64,000 bases of DNA, taken from the NCBI GenBank assembly GCA_001436895.1, contig JQAY01000008.1:29241-93240 (forward strand), given 5' to 3'. Below, one piece after another: positions 55,467 through 64,000 of the stretch. The notes under the pieces were generated by a model that was not told where the DNA came from, did no database searches, and saw only the letters and a list, made by a program, of their open reading frames with translations. The stretch's first letter is position 1; every line of letters starts with the position of its first letter. Both the position numbers and the translations under genes were made by a program. Source of the DNA: Weissella confusa (lineage in GTDB: Bacteria; Bacillota; Bacilli; Lactobacillales; Lactobacillaceae).

Positions 55467-56515
55467 TAGTTTTGTCCTCCCTTAGCAAGTTCGACAATCT
55501 TAACACCGTGATCAGCAAAGCTTGCCTTTGCCGTGGCACGTTGTGAGTCAGTTCCCTTGAAGATGGCGATGGCCAAACCAACTGGCGTCTTCGTCAAAAT
55601 CTCCATGTTTGAGTACAACAAGTTTGTTGTCACACCGTAGTCAGCGTAAATCGTTGATAGCAATGGTTGCGCCGTATCAGCACCAACATAATCGATTTGC
55701 AAAAGCTCTTCATCAGCTGACAATGGTTGCTCAGCCAAAAGCTCGTTAACCTTTTCAAGCGCTTCGTCACGGTTAGTGGCCGTGTTAATGAAGTCCTTCG
55801 TCAATTGCTTTTGTGGGTTCGTGAAGATTTCAAGTAATGAACCGCGTTCGATGATGGCTCCGTTCTCCATCACAGCCACCTTGTTAGCAGCTTCCTTAAC
55901 GGCTTGCATTTCGTGCGTAATCAAAACAATGGTCAAACCAAGTTCTTGGTTCAATTGCTTCAACAAGGCCAAAATTTGGTTGGTCGTCTTAGGGTCCAAA
56001 GCTGATGTGGCTTCGTCAGAAATCAAAATTTCAGGGTCGTTAGCCAAGGCACGCGCGATGGCAACACGTTGCTTTTGACCACCAGAAAGTTGAGAAGGGT
56101 AGTTCTCAGCGCGGTCAGCCAAGCCAACCAATTCAAGCAATTCATTAACCTTAGCGGCCTTCTCAGCCTTTGATAGGTTAGAGTGCTTCAATGGTTGGGC
56201 AACGTTCCCAAACACCGTCAATTCGCTCATCAAGTTAAAGTGTTGGAAAATCATCCCAATCTTCTTACGCTCGTCACGCAATTGGGCAGGGCTCAACGTC
56301 GTCATTTCAGTGCCGTTCACCAAAACAGAACCTGAAGTTGGACGTTGCAACAAGTTAATCGTACGCACTAGCGTTGACTTACCAGCCCCAGAATAACCAA
56401 CGATTCCGTAAATATCACCTTTTTCAATTGTGATTGATTCGTTTTGAACCGCCACAATTTCTCGATTCTTTTGCTTAAATGTCACGTTGACATCAGTTAG
56501 TTGAATAACAGCCAT
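55466..56515 (-). CDS. metN: Methionine ABC transporter ATP-binding protein MetN
   Basis: The 349-residue ATPase has Walker A GYSGAGKS (near residue 39), the signature [15 protein letters not shown] (near 143) and Walker [13 protein letters not shown]. The C-terminal domain after residue 260 is the NIL domain, which binds methionine and inhibits transport when the pool is full. GGAGAG precedes the ATG. Together with MetQ and MetI it imports methionine. Confidence 0.95.
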   Translation of the reverse strand: MAVIQLTDVNVTFKQKNREIVAVQNESITIEKGDIYGIVGYSGAGKSTLVRTINLLQRPTSGSVLVNGTEMTTLSPAQLRDERKKIGMIFQHFNLMSELTVFGNVAQPLKHSNLSKAEKAAKVNELLELVGLADRAENYPSQLSGGQKQRVAIARALANDPEILISDEATSALDPKTTNQILALLKQLNQELGLTIVLITHEMQAVKEAANKVAVMENGAIIERGSLLEIFTNPQKQLTKDFINTATNRDEALEKVNELLAEQPLSADEELLQIDYVGADTAQPLLSTIYADYGVTTNLLYSNMEILTKTPVGLAIAIFKGTDSQRATAKASFADHGVKIVELAKGGQN

Positions 56516-56579
56516 GAAAATCTCTCCTTATTAATCTCAATATGTATCACCGCTCGTGAAAGCGGTGGGGTGAAGTTGA

Positions 56580-57410
56580 TTACTTCAATGTGATGTCCCA
56601 AGCTGGAATTTCAGCTTGACCCCAAGTCTTCTTCAAGTAGTCCTTAGTAGCCTTTGTTTGGTAAGCCTTAACAACTTGCTTGTAGATCTTCTTGTTAGCG
56701 TTCTTCTTAGAAGCAGCAATAATGTTGATCCACTTCTTTGAGTCCTTGTTAACAGGCTCAACGTAGATAGCTGAGCTCAACTTCAACTTAGCTTGTTGTG
56801 CGTAGTTCGTGTTGATAACTGCGCCATCAACTGACTTCAATGATGAAGGTGTTTGGTCAGCAGCAACTTCCTTGATATCCAAGTCCAACTTGTTTGTCTT
56901 GATATCCTTAACTGTTGGCATATCAACACCCTTCTTCAAGGTAATCAAGCCAGCTGATTGCAACAACGTCAAAGCACGGGCTTCGTTAGTTGCGTCGTTA
57001 GGAACGGCAATTGCATCACCCTTCTTGAACTTCTTAACTGACTTGTACTTCTCTGAGTACAAACGGATAGGTGTGATGAAAGTCTTACCAATGGCCTTAA
57101 CTGAGTTCTTGTTTGACTTGTTCCAGTTTTCCAAGAAGTAGTAGTGTTGGAATGAGTTCAAGTCCAATGAACCATCCGCAACGGCCTTGTTAGGTTGGTT
57201 GTAGTCTGTGAAGACCTTTGTCTTAATCGTGATGCCGTACTTCTTCTTAGCCGTCTTGGCAACTTCTTCCCAAACGCCCTTGTCTGACGTGCCGACGATA
57301 CCAACCGTTACAGTCTTTGAATCAGCTGAAACAGCCGTAGCAGGCAAAACAACAGATGCAGTCAACGCTGCGGCAGCTACCGCAACACCAGTCTTAAATA
57401 CCTTGTTCAT
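56580..57410 (-). CDS. metQ: MetQ/NlpA family substrate-binding protein without lipobox
   Basis: The 276-residue product belongs to the NlpA/MetQ family: VTVGIVGTSDKGVWEEVAKTAKKKYGI, then DLNSFQHYYFLENW, and VINTNYAQQAKL near residue 190. The start is ATG 57410 after GGGAGAT. The N terminus MNKVFKTGVAVAAAALTASVVLPATAVSADS has a hydrophobic signal peptide, but where family members have a lipobox cysteine there is AVSAD, an apparent signal peptidase I site. The protein may be released or attached in another way. It is controlled by the T-box leader upstream. Confidence 0.9.
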   Translation of the reverse strand: MNKVFKTGVAVAAAALTASVVLPATAVSADSKTVTVGIVGTSDKGVWEEVAKTAKKKYGITIKTKVFTDYNQPNKAVADGSLDLNSFQHYYFLENWNKSNKNSVKAIGKTFITPIRLYSEKYKSVKKFKKGDAIAVPNDATNEARALTLLQSAGLITLKKGVDMPTVKDIKTNKLDLDIKEVAADQTPSSLKSVDGAVINTNYAQQAKLKLSSAIYVEPVNKDSKKWINIIAASKKNANKKIYKQVVKAYQTKATKDYLKKTWGQAEIPAWDITLK

Positions 57411-57481
57411 AAATAAATCTCCCAAATAATTATAGTTCATGTCCCATATCAATAATGTGTTTGTTTTAAACAGGTGAGTAG

Positions 57482-57815
57482 AAAAAGAAAAAACTCGTTT
57501 CCAAATGACCATTCAAATAAATTGATGATCAAATAGAAACGAGTCTTCGTGTTACCATTCTACTTCATCTGGAGCGTTGCCACTCCAGACCTTAACAACG
57601 AGCGGGCAGTGAGCGAGATGATGCTTTGCCGATTCGTGTGTCTTGTAACGTAGACCAATCCGTCGTTAGCTTACAGACTTGCTGCTCACCAACGCCAATC
57701 ACAGGCCATTTTCAGAAACAATCCACATAACAACTCACACCGAACGTTGTCTCTCTTTGATGCTTCAGGTAACTTACTTTCCTGCTCAACTTGTTTAAAA
57801 CTTATAAAATGCTTG
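57482..57815 (-). ncRNA. T-box riboswitch leader of the methionine operon
   Basis: On the minus strand the T-box sequence AGAATGGTAACACG lies at 57561-57548. It is followed by a terminator in which GACTCGTTTC (57545-57536) pairs with GAAACGAGT (57501-57493) before TTTTTT. A long stem I precedes it. ATG at 57709-57707 within TGAAAATGGCC is a plausible specifier for methionine, fitting the metQNI genes downstream. Uncharged tRNA-Met would favour the antiterminator and switch the operon on. Confidence 0.85.
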
Positions 57816-57821
57816 ATTTGT

Positions 57822-57850
57822 ATATTAACTGATTCTGAGAAACGTGTCAA
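57822..57850 (-). promoter_or_regulatory. Promoter of the methionine operon
   Basis: On the minus strand TTGACA (57850-57845) and TAATAT (57827-57822) have a 17-base spacer. It lies immediately after the stop codon of the upstream DUF1275 gene, and no terminator separates them. Confidence 0.8.
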
Positions 57851-57859
57851 CAGGAAAAG

Positions 57860-58534
57860 TTACTTTGTTTCCAAACGGTCTTGACGAACGAAGAACCAAA
57901 CGAATGCCAATAGGATTGGGGCACCGAATAACGTGTAGTCACCAATCATCAAACCAAGGAAGTGGGCGATGATCGCAGCCCCCAAGAATGAGGCGATAAC
58001 CAAACCAACATTGCGTGTCTTAATAAATTGTGACTTGTCGTGGTTCAAGAAACCGTTAGCCAACGTTGCACCGAACGTCTTCAAGTTACCAGTACTCAAA
58101 ACGGTCGCGTAAGGCATACCGCGCAACTTACTGAACGTATCAGCTTGCATCGCCATGAAGATGGCCAAGACACTGAGCACAATCAATGAGTTCACGTGGG
58201 CTAACTCCAGGAAGGCCACAAATAGGACACCGAGCAACTCGATGAAGACTGAACGTTCTTCCCATTGCACTTCATTCTTAAATGACGCCTTCTTGATGAT
58301 TTGGTTCAAAACCGCGCCAACGAAGAATGCGATTACTGGCCAGAAAAACAAACTAGCAGTGTGCCACTTACCTGACGCAACATTAATACCAAGTTGCAAC
58401 AGATTACCACTTTGGAAACTTGCAAAGCGGTTATCGTGAAAGGCGAAGGTATATGAGTCGATGTAACCGGCTGTACCGGCTAGCAACATACCTACACGGA
58501 GAGACTCCTTATAAGGAAACTTTTGTTCTGCCAT
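57860..58534 (-). CDS. DUF1275 (YoaK) family membrane protein
   Basis: The 224-residue protein has about six membrane helices and the YoaK/DUF1275 features AGTAGYIDSYTFAFHDNRFASFQSGNLLQLGINVASG near residue 20 and MQADTFSKLRGMPYATVLSTGNLKTFG near 130. The function is unknown. The start ATG 58534 is chosen from family similarity; AAGCTGGTG upstream is a weak ribosome site. The longer frame to 58738 overlaps the divergent pncB promoter region. Confidence 0.82.
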   Translation of the reverse strand: MAEQKFPYKESLRVGMLLAGTAGYIDSYTFAFHDNRFASFQSGNLLQLGINVASGKWHTASLFFWPVIAFFVGAVLNQIIKKASFKNEVQWEERSVFIELLGVLFVAFLELAHVNSLIVLSVLAIFMAMQADTFSKLRGMPYATVLSTGNLKTFGATLANGFLNHDKSQFIKTRNVGLVIASFLGAAIIAHFLGLMIGDYTLFGAPILLAFVWFFVRQDRLETK

Positions 58535-58697
58535 GAACAAATTCACCAGCTTTCTTCTTATTAAAATTAAATAATTCCACATAACAGTATACAACTTACT
58601 TTCGAGCAGTGCTAAAAAAGTGTGCTGGCGTTTAGGTGGGTGAATTGTGGTAAAATATAGGGCATATATACTTACGAAAGTTAGGGAGACGAACGTC

Positions 58698-60182
58698 ATG
58701 ACAATGGCATTTCCGGATGATAGTTTGGCACTGCACACAGATGCTTACCAACTATCGATGATGCAAACGTATTTTAAGAAGGGCATTCATGAGCGCAAGG
58801 CGGTTTACGAAATGTACTTCCGCAAGATGCCTTTTGAAAATGGTTATGCGGTTTTCGCTGGACTAGAACGTTTGGTTGAATACTTGAAGGGACTTCATTT
58901 TTCAGAAAGCGACATCGCGTACCTACGTGAGACCGGTGAGTTCGATGAAGACTTCATGGACTACTTGAAGGATTGGCGTTTCAAGGCGACGGTTCGTGCA
59001 CCGCGTGAAGGTGAAGTTGTCTTCAACAACGAGCCAATCTTGCAAGTTGAGGGAAGCGTTTTTGATGCGCAATTGGTGGAAACACCACTATTGAACATCG
59101 TTAACTACCAAACGTTGATTGCCACGAAGGCATCACGTATTCGTTCAGTTGTCGGTGATCAAACGCTGATGGAATTCGGAACTCGTCGTGCCCAAGAAAT
59201 GGACGCGGCCCTATGGGGAACGCGTGCTGCTTATATCGGTGGTTTTAACGCAACGTCAAACGTGCGTGCCGGTAAGCTATTTGGTATTCCAATCTCTGGT
59301 ACGCATGCCCACAGTTTGGTGCAAGTTTACCGTAATGATTACGAGGCCTTTAAGGCATATGCCGAGACGCACAAGGACGTCGTATTCCTAGTGGATACGT
59401 ATGATACATTGCGTTCAGGTGTGCCATCAGCAATCCGCGTTGCTAAGGAAATGGGTGACAAGATTAACTTTATCGGTGTCCGCATCGATTCAGGTGACTT
59501 GGCTTACGTTTCAAAGGGTGTCCGCAAGATGCTTGATGAAGCAGGTTTCCCAGATGCAAAGATTGTGGCATCGAATGACTTGGATGAAGAAACGATTACA
59601 AGTTTGAAGTTGCAAGGGGCCAAGATTGATACTTGGGGTATCGGTACGAAGTTGATTACGGCTTATGACCAACCTGCATTGGGTGGTGTTTATAAGGTTG
59701 TTTCAGTGGAAAATGAAAACGGTGAGATGGTCGATACCATCAAGATTTCAGGAACTGCTGAGAAGATTTCAAACCCAGGTAAGAAGCAAGTTTGGCGTAT
59801 TACACGTAATTCTGATGGTAAGTCACAAGGTGATTATGTGGCCCTTTGGGATGAAGATCCACGTGAGTTGCCAGACGGTTTGTACATGTTCCACCCAAAC
59901 TACCCATACTTGAATAAGACGGTTGTTGATTATACGGCCCGTCCAATCTTGCAAGATATATTTGTGGATGGCGAATTGGTTTATGACTTACCAGCTTTGA
60001 ATGATATTCGCGATTACACAGCTGAGCATATTGAATCACTATGGTCTGAGTACCGTCGTGATCTGAACCCACAAGAATACCCAGTTGACTTGTCACAAGC
60101 CGCTTGGGATCACAAGATGAATTTGATTAAGGAGCTCCGTGAATACGTCTCTGAAGTCGCAAAAGAATACGAAGAGAATTAG
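58698..60182 (+). CDS. pncB: Nicotinate phosphoribosyltransferase
   Basis: The 494-residue enzyme makes nicotinate mononucleotide from nicotinate and PRPP, the first step of NAD salvage. Recognisable parts are [15 protein letters not shown] at the start, [30 protein letters not shown] (near residue 165) and [25 protein letters not shown] (near 265). TTAGGGAGA precedes ATG 58698. nadE follows after ten bases, completing a salvage unit. Confidence 0.94.
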   Translation: MTMAFPDDSLALHTDAYQLSMMQTYFKKGIHERKAVYEMYFRKMPFENGYAVFAGLERLVEYLKGLHFSESDIAYLRETGEFDEDFMDYLKDWRFKATVRAPREGEVVFNNEPILQVEGSVFDAQLVETPLLNIVNYQTLIATKASRIRSVVGDQTLMEFGTRRAQEMDAALWGTRAAYIGGFNATSNVRAGKLFGIPISGTHAHSLVQVYRNDYEAFKAYAETHKDVVFLVDTYDTLRSGVPSAIRVAKEMGDKINFIGVRIDSGDLAYVSKGVRKMLDEAGFPDAKIVASNDLDEETITSLKLQGAKIDTWGIGTKLITAYDQPALGGVYKVVSVENENGEMVDTIKISGTAEKISNPGKKQVWRITRNSDGKSQGDYVALWDEDPRELPDGLYMFHPNYPYLNKTVVDYTARPILQDIFVDGELVYDLPALNDIRDYTAEHIESLWSEYRRDLNPQEYPVDLSQAAWDHKMNLIKELREYVSEVAKEYEEN

Positions 60183-60192
60183 GAGCGTCATC

Positions 60193-61017
60193 ATGCGTGA
60201 TTTGCAAAAGAAGATTATTGATACGTTGGGTGTTCAAGCAACCATTGACCCTGAAACGGAATTCCGCCGTTCAGTTGACTTGTTGAAGGCTTACCTTAAG
60301 AAGACTGGGATGAAGACATTGGTTTTGGGAATCTCAGGTGGTCAAGATTCAACGCTTGCCGGTAAGATGTCACAAACGGCAGCTGAAGAGTTGCGTGCTG
60401 AGACGGGGGATGCGGACTACAAGTTTGTGGCCATGCGTTTGCCATACAACGCCCAAGCCGATGAGCAAGATGCCTTGGATTCAATTGCTTGGCAACAAGC
60501 TGACCAAACGATTCGTGTAAACATCGAAGACTCTGTGCAAGGTGTGGTCAAGCAACTTGAAGCAGCTGGTGTGACGGTGTCAGACTTTAACAAGGGTAAC
60601 ATCAAGGCCCGTGAGCGTATGATCGCGCAATACGGTGTTGCCGGTGCGATGCACGGTGTTGTCGTCGGAACTGACCACGCAGCTGAAGCGTTGGCTGGCT
60701 TCTACACGAAGTTTGGTGACGGTGCGGCTGACATTACGCCGTTGTACCGTTTGAACAAGCGCCAAGGTCGTCAAATCTTGGCTTACTTGGGTGCACCTGA
60801 ACACTTGTACCAAAAGACGCCAACGGCTGACTTGGAAGAAGACCGTCCAGCATTGCCAGATGAAGTGGCATTGGGCGTGACTTACGATGCAATCGATGAC
60901 TACCTAGAAGGTAAGGATGTTGCTGAAAAGGATGCCATCCAAATCGAAAAGTTGTTTACGACAACTGAGCACAAGCGCCAATCACCAGTGACTGTTTTTG
61001 ATGAGTGGTGGAAGTAA
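60193..61017 (+). CDS. nadE: NH3-dependent NAD+ synthetase
   Basis: The 274-residue enzyme amidates nicotinate adenine dinucleotide. It has the PP-loop [11 protein letters not shown] (near residue 46), the block [47 protein letters not shown] and the C-terminal [17 protein letters not shown] precedes the ATG. There is no glutaminase domain, so ammonia is the nitrogen donor. It is cotranscribed with pncB. Confidence 0.95.
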   Translation: MRDLQKKIIDTLGVQATIDPETEFRRSVDLLKAYLKKTGMKTLVLGISGGQDSTLAGKMSQTAAEELRAETGDADYKFVAMRLPYNAQADEQDALDSIAWQQADQTIRVNIEDSVQGVVKQLEAAGVTVSDFNKGNIKARERMIAQYGVAGAMHGVVVGTDHAAEALAGFYTKFGDGAADITPLYRLNKRQGRQILAYLGAPEHLYQKTPTADLEEDRPALPDEVALGVTYDAIDDYLEGKDVAEKDAIQIEKLFTTTEHKRQSPVTVFDEWWK

Positions 61018-61033
61018 AACGTTATAAGAAACG

Positions 61034-61068
61034 AGACCTGTTTCCTGATTGGAAACAGGTCTTTTTTT
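61034..61068 (+). terminator. pncB-nadE terminator
   Basis: AGACCTGTTTCC (61034-61045) pairs perfectly with GGAAACAGGTCT (61051-61062), then TTTTTT. Confidence 0.93.
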
Positions 61069-61263
61069 GTAACGAAAATGTATTGTGTATATTTTGACAA
61101 TCGACAAAATGATAAAACCTTAATGTAACAGAACGTTAGGTTATCGGTTACGAATGTACAGGAATAAATTTGCGTCCAAACATTTGTATATAAATTAATA
61201 AAACGACACTATATAGGCATATTATGCGCGTCATTCACTAATAGTTAGGAATATTTATACATT
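61069..61263. other. AT-rich gap before nrdJ
   Basis: This stretch is AT-rich and has no convincing gene, RNA fold or cobalamin riboswitch elements that I can see. I find nothing specific to report in it. Confidence 0.5.
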
Positions 61264-61292
61264 TGACGTTTGTATTTATTTTTCCGATAATA
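61264..61292 (+). promoter_or_regulatory. nrdJ promoter
   Basis: TTGACG at 61264-61269 and GATAAT at 61287-61292 are 17 bases apart. No clear NrdR box overlaps it. Confidence 0.65.
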
Positions 61293-61355
61293 GACACAAC
61301 AAAGAACGAGTAATGTTCGTATACTAACGAAATGTTACTAAAAAGGGGTATTGAA

Positions 61356-63536
61356 ATGGGGTCTATTAAGTTATCAGACGCGTTTGTCGCCGAAACAATT
61401 GCGAACATTAAGCCACACTGGGGAACGTTGGGCTGGGTAACCTACAAGCGTACGTATGCACGATGGAATGATGCAGCGGGACGTACAGAAGAATGGCATG
61501 AGACGGTTAAGCGTGTAATCGAAGGAAACATCAACTTGGATCCACGTTTGCAAGAAGGTACAGCGTCAGTTGCTGATATTGATGCGCTACAAATCGAAGC
61601 CGAGGAATTGTTCCGTGCGATTTACTCATTGTCTGCAACGCCATCTGGTCGTAACTTGTGGATTTCAGGGACGCCTTATCAAGAGGCGCACGGTGATGCG
61701 TTGAACAATTGCTGGTTTGTGGCCATGCGTCCACAAGCATATGGTGAGAGCCACATTGTGCCACCATATGCAGACAAGCAAGAAATCATGGCATCAATGC
61801 CATTTGCCTTCTTGTTCGACCAATTGATGAAGGGTGGCGGTGTTGGTGTTTCTGTGACGCAAAAGAATGTCGCCCAAATGCCAGCGGTTGCCCAAACGGT
61901 TGATGCCACTATTGTGATTAACCCTGAGGCTGATGCGTATGAAGAAGCCCGTATTGCAGGCGCAGATAACGCAACTGAAATCATGGTTGGGGATGCCGAT
62001 GTTGTGACGGTTCCTGACACACGTGAAGGTTGGGTCTTGATGACGGCTGATTTGATTGATCGTCACTTCCGCCAAGACATGAAGCGTGCGGTTGTTTATG
62101 ATGTTTCAGCTATCCGTGCCAAGGGTGCCAAGATTAAGGGCTTTGGTGGTGTTGCTTCTGGTCCAGCGCCATTGATTGAGTTGATTCAAGATGTGAACGA
62201 CTTGTTGAACGACACGTTGGGTGAGCACTTGTCATCAGTTGATTGCACGGACATTGCGAACTTGATTGGTAAGACAGTTGTTTCTGGTGGTGTACGCCGT
62301 TCTGCTGAAATTGCGCTTGGGGATGCCGATGATGCAGCCTTCGTTGCGATGAAGCAAGACAAGGAAAAGCTCTACCACCACCGTTGGGCATCTAACAATT
62401 CTGTTTTCGTAACGGCTGATGACACGGCTCAATACGATGACATCGCCGCAGCCATTGCTGAAAATGGTGAACCTGGGGTTGTTAACTTGGATTTGTTGCG
62501 TAACTACGGCCGTTTGGCTGATGGTGAGCAACCAGGGATTGATGCCGATGTTGAAGGAACGAACCCATGTGGTGAAATTTCTTTGGCAAACGGTGAAGCC
62601 TGCAACCTGTTTGAGGTCTTCCCAAACGTTGCGATGGAACAAGGTTTTGACCCTGCCCGCATCGTTGCATTGGGAGCGCGTTTTGCTAAGCGTGTAACAT
62701 TTAGCCCATATGATTGGGAGATTTCACGTCAAATTATCAACAAGAATCGTCGTATCGGGGTGTCTTTGTCAGGTATTCAAGATTGGGTTTTGACGTCATT
62801 CGGTGCACCTGTTGTGACGGGCTGGGATGGAGACACACCAATCTACAACCAAGAGTTGATTAATGAAGTTGACCGTTTGTACCAAGCAGTTAAGGAAGCT
62901 GATGCACAATACTCAGCAACGTTGCACTGCAACCCATCAGTGAAGTGCACGACGGTTAAGCCATCAGGTACGGTCTCAAAGTTGACGGGTGTTTCAGAAG
63001 GAATGCACTTTAACTATGCTGATCACTTGATTCAACGTATTCGTTTCCAAGATACGGATCCGTTGTTGAAGGCGTTGCAAGCGGCTCGCTACCACATCGA
63101 ACCGGATGTTTACTCAGAAAACACAATGGTTGTTGAGTTCCCAGTTAAGGCTGCTTCAGCTGATTACCCTGGCTTTAAGTCAGCAGGTGAAGTGAGCGTT
63201 GCCGAGCAATTGGCTAACCAAGCGTTCTTGCAAAAGTACTGGGCTGACAATTCGGTTAGCTGCACGATTACGTTCCAAGAGGATGAAAAGCCTTTGTTGG
63301 CTAAGATGTTGCGTCAATATGCCCCACAAATTAAGTCAACGTCAATGTTGCCTTACTCAGGACACGGCTTTGCGCAAGCACCAAAGGAACCAATTTCAGC
63401 TGAAGATTATGCTGAACGTTCAGTATCAGTATTCGGCGATGTGCAAGCAGTCTATGAAGCGCTACACAGCGAAGATAAGTTGATGGACTTGGTTGATTCA
63501 AGTGATTGTGAAACGGGTGCATGCCCAATTAAGTAA
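61356..63536 (+). CDS. nrdJ: Adenosylcobalamin-dependent ribonucleoside-triphosphate reductase (class II)
   Basis: The 726-residue enzyme reduces ribonucleoside triphosphates with coenzyme B12 as radical source. It is closely similar to the Lactobacillus leichmannii enzyme from PHWGTLGWVTYKRTYARW onward. Key residues are present: NNCWF (active-site Cys near 112), NPCGEISL (thiyl radical Cys and Glu near 400), EACNLFEVFP (second disulfide Cys) and the C-terminal redox pair DCETGACPIK. ATG 61356 follows AAAAGGGG. The enzyme works with or without oxygen but needs external B12 unless it is made. Confidence 0.95.
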   Translation: MGSIKLSDAFVAETIANIKPHWGTLGWVTYKRTYARWNDAAGRTEEWHETVKRVIEGNINLDPRLQEGTASVADIDALQIEAEELFRAIYSLSATPSGRNLWISGTPYQEAHGDALNNCWFVAMRPQAYGESHIVPPYADKQEIMASMPFAFLFDQLMKGGGVGVSVTQKNVAQMPAVAQTVDATIVINPEADAYEEARIAGADNATEIMVGDADVVTVPDTREGWVLMTADLIDRHFRQDMKRAVVYDVSAIRAKGAKIKGFGGVASGPAPLIELIQDVNDLLNDTLGEHLSSVDCTDIANLIGKTVVSGGVRRSAEIALGDADDAAFVAMKQDKEKLYHHRWASNNSVFVTADDTAQYDDIAAAIAENGEPGVVNLDLLRNYGRLADGEQPGIDADVEGTNPCGEISLANGEACNLFEVFPNVAMEQGFDPARIVALGARFAKRVTFSPYDWEISRQIINKNRRIGVSLSGIQDWVLTSFGAPVVTGWDGDTPIYNQELINEVDRLYQAVKEADAQYSATLHCNPSVKCTTVKPSGTVSKLTGVSEGMHFNYADHLIQRIRFQDTDPLLKALQAARYHIEPDVYSENTMVVEFPVKAASADYPGFKSAGEVSVAEQLANQAFLQKYWADNSVSCTITFQEDEKPLLAKMLRQYAPQIKSTSMLPYSGHGFAQAPKEPISAEDYAERSVSVFGDVQAVYEALHSEDKLMDLVDSSDCETGACPIK

Positions 63537-63551
63537 CGCAGGAGCAGAGAG

Positions 63552-63962
63552 ATGCGAGTAATTAATAAAGTTTTGATGTTGTTGATTGCGTTGGTTTTGA
63601 TTATTGGTGGGACACTGTTTGGTATGCAACACTGGCAAAGCCGCACAGATGCCCAAACAACGCAATCGAAAGCAGAACGTCATGTGACAATGGTTGTGAA
63701 GCATGATGGTAAAGAGAAGACGTTCAAAGTGACGTTGAAAAAGGGTGAAACGCTTTTGGATTTGGCCCAAAACGAGAAGCGTGAGCCAAAGATGTCAGTC
63801 ACGGCCGATGGGTTTATTACTGAAATCGATGGTCGTGCACAGAATCAAGTGAAGAACCAATACTGGGTTTATACGGTAAATGGAAAGCAGACCAGTGAAG
63901 CGCCCGCTGATTTGAAGTTGCATTCTGGTGATCGTATTACCTTTGAGTTGAAGCAGTTCTAA
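63552..63962 (+). CDS. DUF4430 domain protein with membrane anchor
   Basis: The 136-residue product has a basic start and one hydrophobic helix (VLMLLIALVLIIGGTLFGM), so it is exported or anchored outside. The rest matches DUF4430, related to the C-terminal domain of transcobalamin-like proteins: KKGETLLDLAQNEK, then NQYWVYTVNGKQTSEAPADLKLHSGDRITFEL. No lipobox is seen. It starts 15 bases after B12-dependent nrdJ and overlaps the next gene by one base. A part in cobalamin capture is plausible but inferred. Confidence 0.78.
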   Translation: MRVINKVLMLLIALVLIIGGTLFGMQHWQSRTDAQTTQSKAERHVTMVVKHDGKEKTFKVTLKKGETLLDLAQNEKREPKMSVTADGFITEIDGRAQNQVKNQYWVYTVNGKQTSEAPADLKLHSGDRITFELKQF

Positions 63963-64000
63963 TGACAAAAACGCTACATTGGGTGGCGATGACAGGCGTG
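63962..64000 (+). CDS. Start of a further gene, cut by the window edge
   Basis: ATG 63962 overlaps the stop of the DUF4430 gene (TAATG) and is followed by 12 more codons, MTKTLHWVAMTGV, without a stop. DUF4430 genes in lactic acid bacteria are often followed by the substrate-binding membrane subunit of an ECF transporter; the visible residues neither support nor contradict this. Confidence 0.45.
   Translation, partial: MTKTLHWVAMTGV

Noticed and set aside
1..64000. CRISPR arrays, tRNA or rRNA genes, prophage or complete insertion sequences
   Set aside because: I looked for regularly spaced repeats, tRNA arms, rRNA signatures and transposase or integrase genes and saw none in this window.

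Overview
The window looks like the chromosome of a low-to-mid GC Gram-positive lactic acid bacterium, most likely Weissella or a close relative in the Leuconostoc group. Supporting points are the Firmicutes-type gene neighbourhoods (ctsR-clpC, rpoB-rpoC, dnaX-recR-tmk-holB), strong AGGAGG-type ribosome binding sites, a strong preference for TTG leucine codons, a class II ribonucleotide reductase very like that of lactobacilli, and two structured RNAs whose position and shape match motifs known from Lactobacillales (an rpoB leader and an element downstream of rplQ). The genus is an inference, not proven by the sequence.

Layout. 1-11 kb: ctsR-clpC stress operon with a CtsR-box-like operator, then rpoB and rpoC, each starting with TTG, with a structured leader before rpoB and two hairpins between the genes. 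11-24 kb: single genes and small operons: iron alcohol dehydrogenase, GNAT acetyltransferase, a divergent NmrA-like/TetR pair with two operators, an RlmA-like methyltransferase, an XRE regulator behind a DnaA-box-like cluster, an unknown methyltransferase-like protein, an orphan Phd-type antitoxin, a ClC transporter, oligoendopeptidase F, an alpha/beta hydrolase, an MFS permease and a LOG-family protein. 24-33 kb: RNA and replication housekeeping (rsmC-like, tadA, SRP RNA, dnaX, ybaB, recR, tmk, darA, holB, rsmI), then an acyl-ACP thioesterase and galE. 33.3-34.4 kb: a small accessory patch with two short unknown genes between two inverted copies of a strongly structured repeat; this is the best candidate for something undescribed. 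34.4-38.2 kb: tsaB, two RimI-like genes and tsaD (tRNA t6A), and a convergent polyprenyl synthase gene.

38.5-52.5 kb is the S10-spc-alpha ribosomal superoperon, rpsJ to rplQ, with its own promoter and leader, secY and adk inside, and an internal promoter before infA. Two departures from the usual Firmicutes plan stand out: no rpsN between rplE and rpsH, and an Adk without the zinc-finger LID. Together with Cys-to-Asp changes in DnaX, HolB and the RlmA-like protein they suggest partial loss of zinc sites. 52.6-54.7 kb holds two tiny NfeD-like OB-domain genes coupled to an SPFH/stomatin gene and a CPBP protease gene broken by one in-frame TAG. 54.8-57.9 kb is a methionine ABC importer (metQ-metN-metI, minus strand) behind a T-box leader; its MetQ lacks a lipobox. 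The end of the window carries a DUF1275 membrane protein, pncB-nadE for NAD salvage, B12-dependent nrdJ, a DUF4430 protein and the first codons of a further gene, perhaps a B12-linked transporter module.

Coordinates, start choices, stems and promoter elements were read by eye; family names rest on recognised motifs and remembered homologues, not on database searches.
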